This document shows positions 61,831-64,000 of a stretch of 64,000 nucleotides of DNA, in pieces. Source of the DNA: Mesorhizobium sp. M4B.F.Ca.ET.058.02.1.1 (GTDB lineage Bacteria > Pseudomonadota > Alphaproteobacteria > Rhizobiales > Rhizobiaceae). Under the pieces are notes generated by a model. The model saw only the letters and a program-made list of their open reading frames with translations, had not been told where the DNA came from and did no database searches. Every line of letters starts with the position of its first letter. The stretch's first letter is position 1. Position numbers and translations under genes: made by a program. The stretch lies in assembly GCF_003952505.1 (NCBI RefSeq), contig NZ_CP034450.1:5911001-5975000 (forward strand), written 5' to 3'.

Positions 61831-61949
61831 GGCTCGACTGGCGCCGCCGAGCCGGCATCAGGATCGCACCCGGTCCGGCGCGCTGAAACTGGTCCCACAA
61901 ACGGCGATCCTTAACCTGGTCGCAATGCCGACCCCGTAGGACAATCCGC

Positions 61950-62264
61950 ATGAAGAAGCGGCTTTCGTCCATTATGCGTTCAATTGCGCTTGGCGGCCTG
62001 GTCGTTACCGGCCTGGCAAGGATGCTGATCCTGTTCACCGCGAGCCCGGTGCCGGACCCGGCCAGCGGGCGGACCGAGCCTTCGTTGTTCGCGCCCGAGA
62101 TTTCCACCAACTGGGACTACATCACGCCGATGCAGACCTGGCTGCTGATCGTGCTGACGGCCACGACCCTGATTGCGTTCGCAGCCTGGGCGGTCGCCGC
62201 GTTCATGGAACGCCGGGCGGACGGCCCGTCCGCCGGCCGCATCGCCGGCCGCCACGGCCGTTGA
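61950..62264 (+). CDS. Small membrane protein with two transmembrane helices
   Basis: A 104-residue protein with a hydrophobic helix at about 12-30 (IALGGLVVTGLARMLILF) and another at about 62-85 (TWLLIVLTATTLIAFAAWAVAAFM). A Pro/Ser-rich loop lies between and an Arg-rich tail at the end. No family recognised. The ATG follows ACAATCCGC without an obvious ribosome binding site, so the start is tentative. Confidence 0.6.
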   Translation: MKKRLSSIMRSIALGGLVVTGLARMLILFTASPVPDPASGRTEPSLFAPEISTNWDYITPMQTWLLIVLTATTLIAFAAWAVAAFMERRADGPSAGRIAGRHGR

Positions 62265-62379
62265 ACGGCGCACGATAGCTCCCACATAGATTCGTGAATG
62301 GCCGCGCCGTCGCCGGAAATGGACGGTCGCGCGCTCGCATGACAAAGTAAGAGCCTTGCTCGCAGTTGCCGGGTTTCCG

Positions 62380-62685
62380 ATGCCAGAAACCGTCACCAAG
62401 CCACGCACCAGAACGAAGCCGCAGACCGAGCGGCCGAAACTCTACAAGGTCATCCTGATCAACGACGACTTCACGCCGCGCGAATTCGTGGTGACGGTGC
62501 TGAAGGCCGAGTTCAGGCTGAGCGAGGACCAGGCGCAACAGGTGATGATCACCGCGCACCGGCGCGGCGTCTGCGTCGTCGCCGTCTTCACCAAGGATGT
62601 CGCAGAAACCAAGGCGACGCGAGCGACGGACGCCGGCAAGGCGAAGGGCTATCCGCTGCTGTTTACGACGGAGCCGGAGGAGTAG
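62380..62685 (+). CDS. clpS2: ATP-dependent Clp protease adaptor ClpS (ClpS2 type)
   Basis: A 101-residue ClpS: LYKVILINDDFTPREFVVTVLKAEF is the ClpA-binding and N-degron pocket region, followed by EDQAQQVMITAHRRGVCVVAVFTKDVAETKA. It ends in YPLLFTTEPEE, which is the pattern of the second alphaproteobacterial ClpS rather than ClpS1. It recognises N-end-rule substrates and passes them to ClpAP. ATG 62380 (MPETVTKPRTR) is chosen; 62356 is an alternative. A REP-like sequence and IS110 element follow. Confidence 0.92.
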   Translation: MPETVTKPRTRTKPQTERPKLYKVILINDDFTPREFVVTVLKAEFRLSEDQAQQVMITAHRRGVCVVAVFTKDVAETKATRATDAGKAKGYPLLFTTEPEE

Positions 62686-62689
62686 GGCC

Positions 62690-63928
<1,239 letters not shown>

Positions 63929-63945
63929 CAGCCAAGACAGTCGCT

Positions 63946-64000
63946 CTCCCCGTGAAACGGGGAGAAGGAAAAGGCTACCGCCCTTCGCGGTACCACATCG
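63946..64000. repeat. Right half of the REP element split by the IS
   Basis: Hairpin CTCCCCG-TGAAA-CGGGGAG directly after the IS right end, followed by GAAGG as in the 38-kb copies. The remaining bases to the window end contain a small ACCGCCCTTCGCGGT stem. Confidence 0.7.

Overview
The window is a GC-rich chromosomal segment of an alphaproteobacterium of the order Hyphomicrobiales (Rhizobiales), most likely a Mesorhizobium-type genome. This is inferred from the gene set: CtrA and ChpT cell-cycle genes beside a fliJ start, an eipA (DUF1134) gene, a fused TrpE-TrpG anthranilate synthase behind a trpL leader peptide with three Trp codons, a choXWV choline transporter, a ClpS2-type adaptor, DUF1127, a NolR-like regulator and rhizobial REP-like repeats. 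No rRNA, tRNA or CRISPR array was found.

Layout. 1-5.2 kb: cell-cycle and envelope block (fliJ start, ctrA, a single-domain response regulator, chpT, eipA, a coiled-coil membrane protein). 5.2-16.1 kb: housekeeping and accessory enzymes (SpoU methyltransferase, NolR-like repressor, HugZ-like protein, racemase plus SDR pair, GNAT, glutathionyl-hydroquinone reductase, Nudix, phosphoesterase, hydrolase, TPR regulator). 16.3-20.4 kb: leuA with a newly noticed Leu-rich leader ORF, then an ATP-grasp/esterase pair. 20.5-25.6 kb: AbrB-like transporter, monooxygenase-like protein, SDR, DsrE-like protein, a secreted protein made of two repeats, a 114-bp imperfect palindrome and a CDF exporter. 25.6-35.3 kb: trpE(G) with trpL attenuator, M14-like deacylase, flavin disulfide reductase, NodL/LacA-like acetyltransferase, a GlxA-like regulator divergent from a cysteine hydrolase, and fhs. 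35.6-42.8 kb: a minus-strand operon of unknown function (coiled-coil protein, unknown protein, AAA ATPase, two further conserved unknown proteins), interrupted by a DUF559 nuclease gene lying between two perfect 49-bp inverted REP copies. 43.1-50.1 kb: cytochrome c, glycosyltransferase, thymidine kinase, choXWV, persulfide dioxygenase-rhodanese fusion. 50.1-57.9 kb: two large winged-helix/TPR regulators flanking cysteine synthase, a PLP decarboxylase and a hydrolase. 58-62.7 kb: DUF1127, YciI, a two-component system, three small envelope proteins, clpS2. 62.8-63.95 kb: an intact IS110-family element inserted in a REP sequence.

The most notable observations are: (1) the IS110 element has a 178-nt non-coding left end that folds by eye into two guide-loop hairpins, whose loop strands match its own REP target and its own right end, as expected of a bridge RNA; (2) the REP-DUF559-REP module sits inside an operon; (3) that AAA-ATPase operon is itself uncharacterised; (4) leuA and trpE(G) are both preceded by amino-acid-rich leader ORFs, which suggests ribosome-mediated attenuation of two biosynthetic pathways in one segment.
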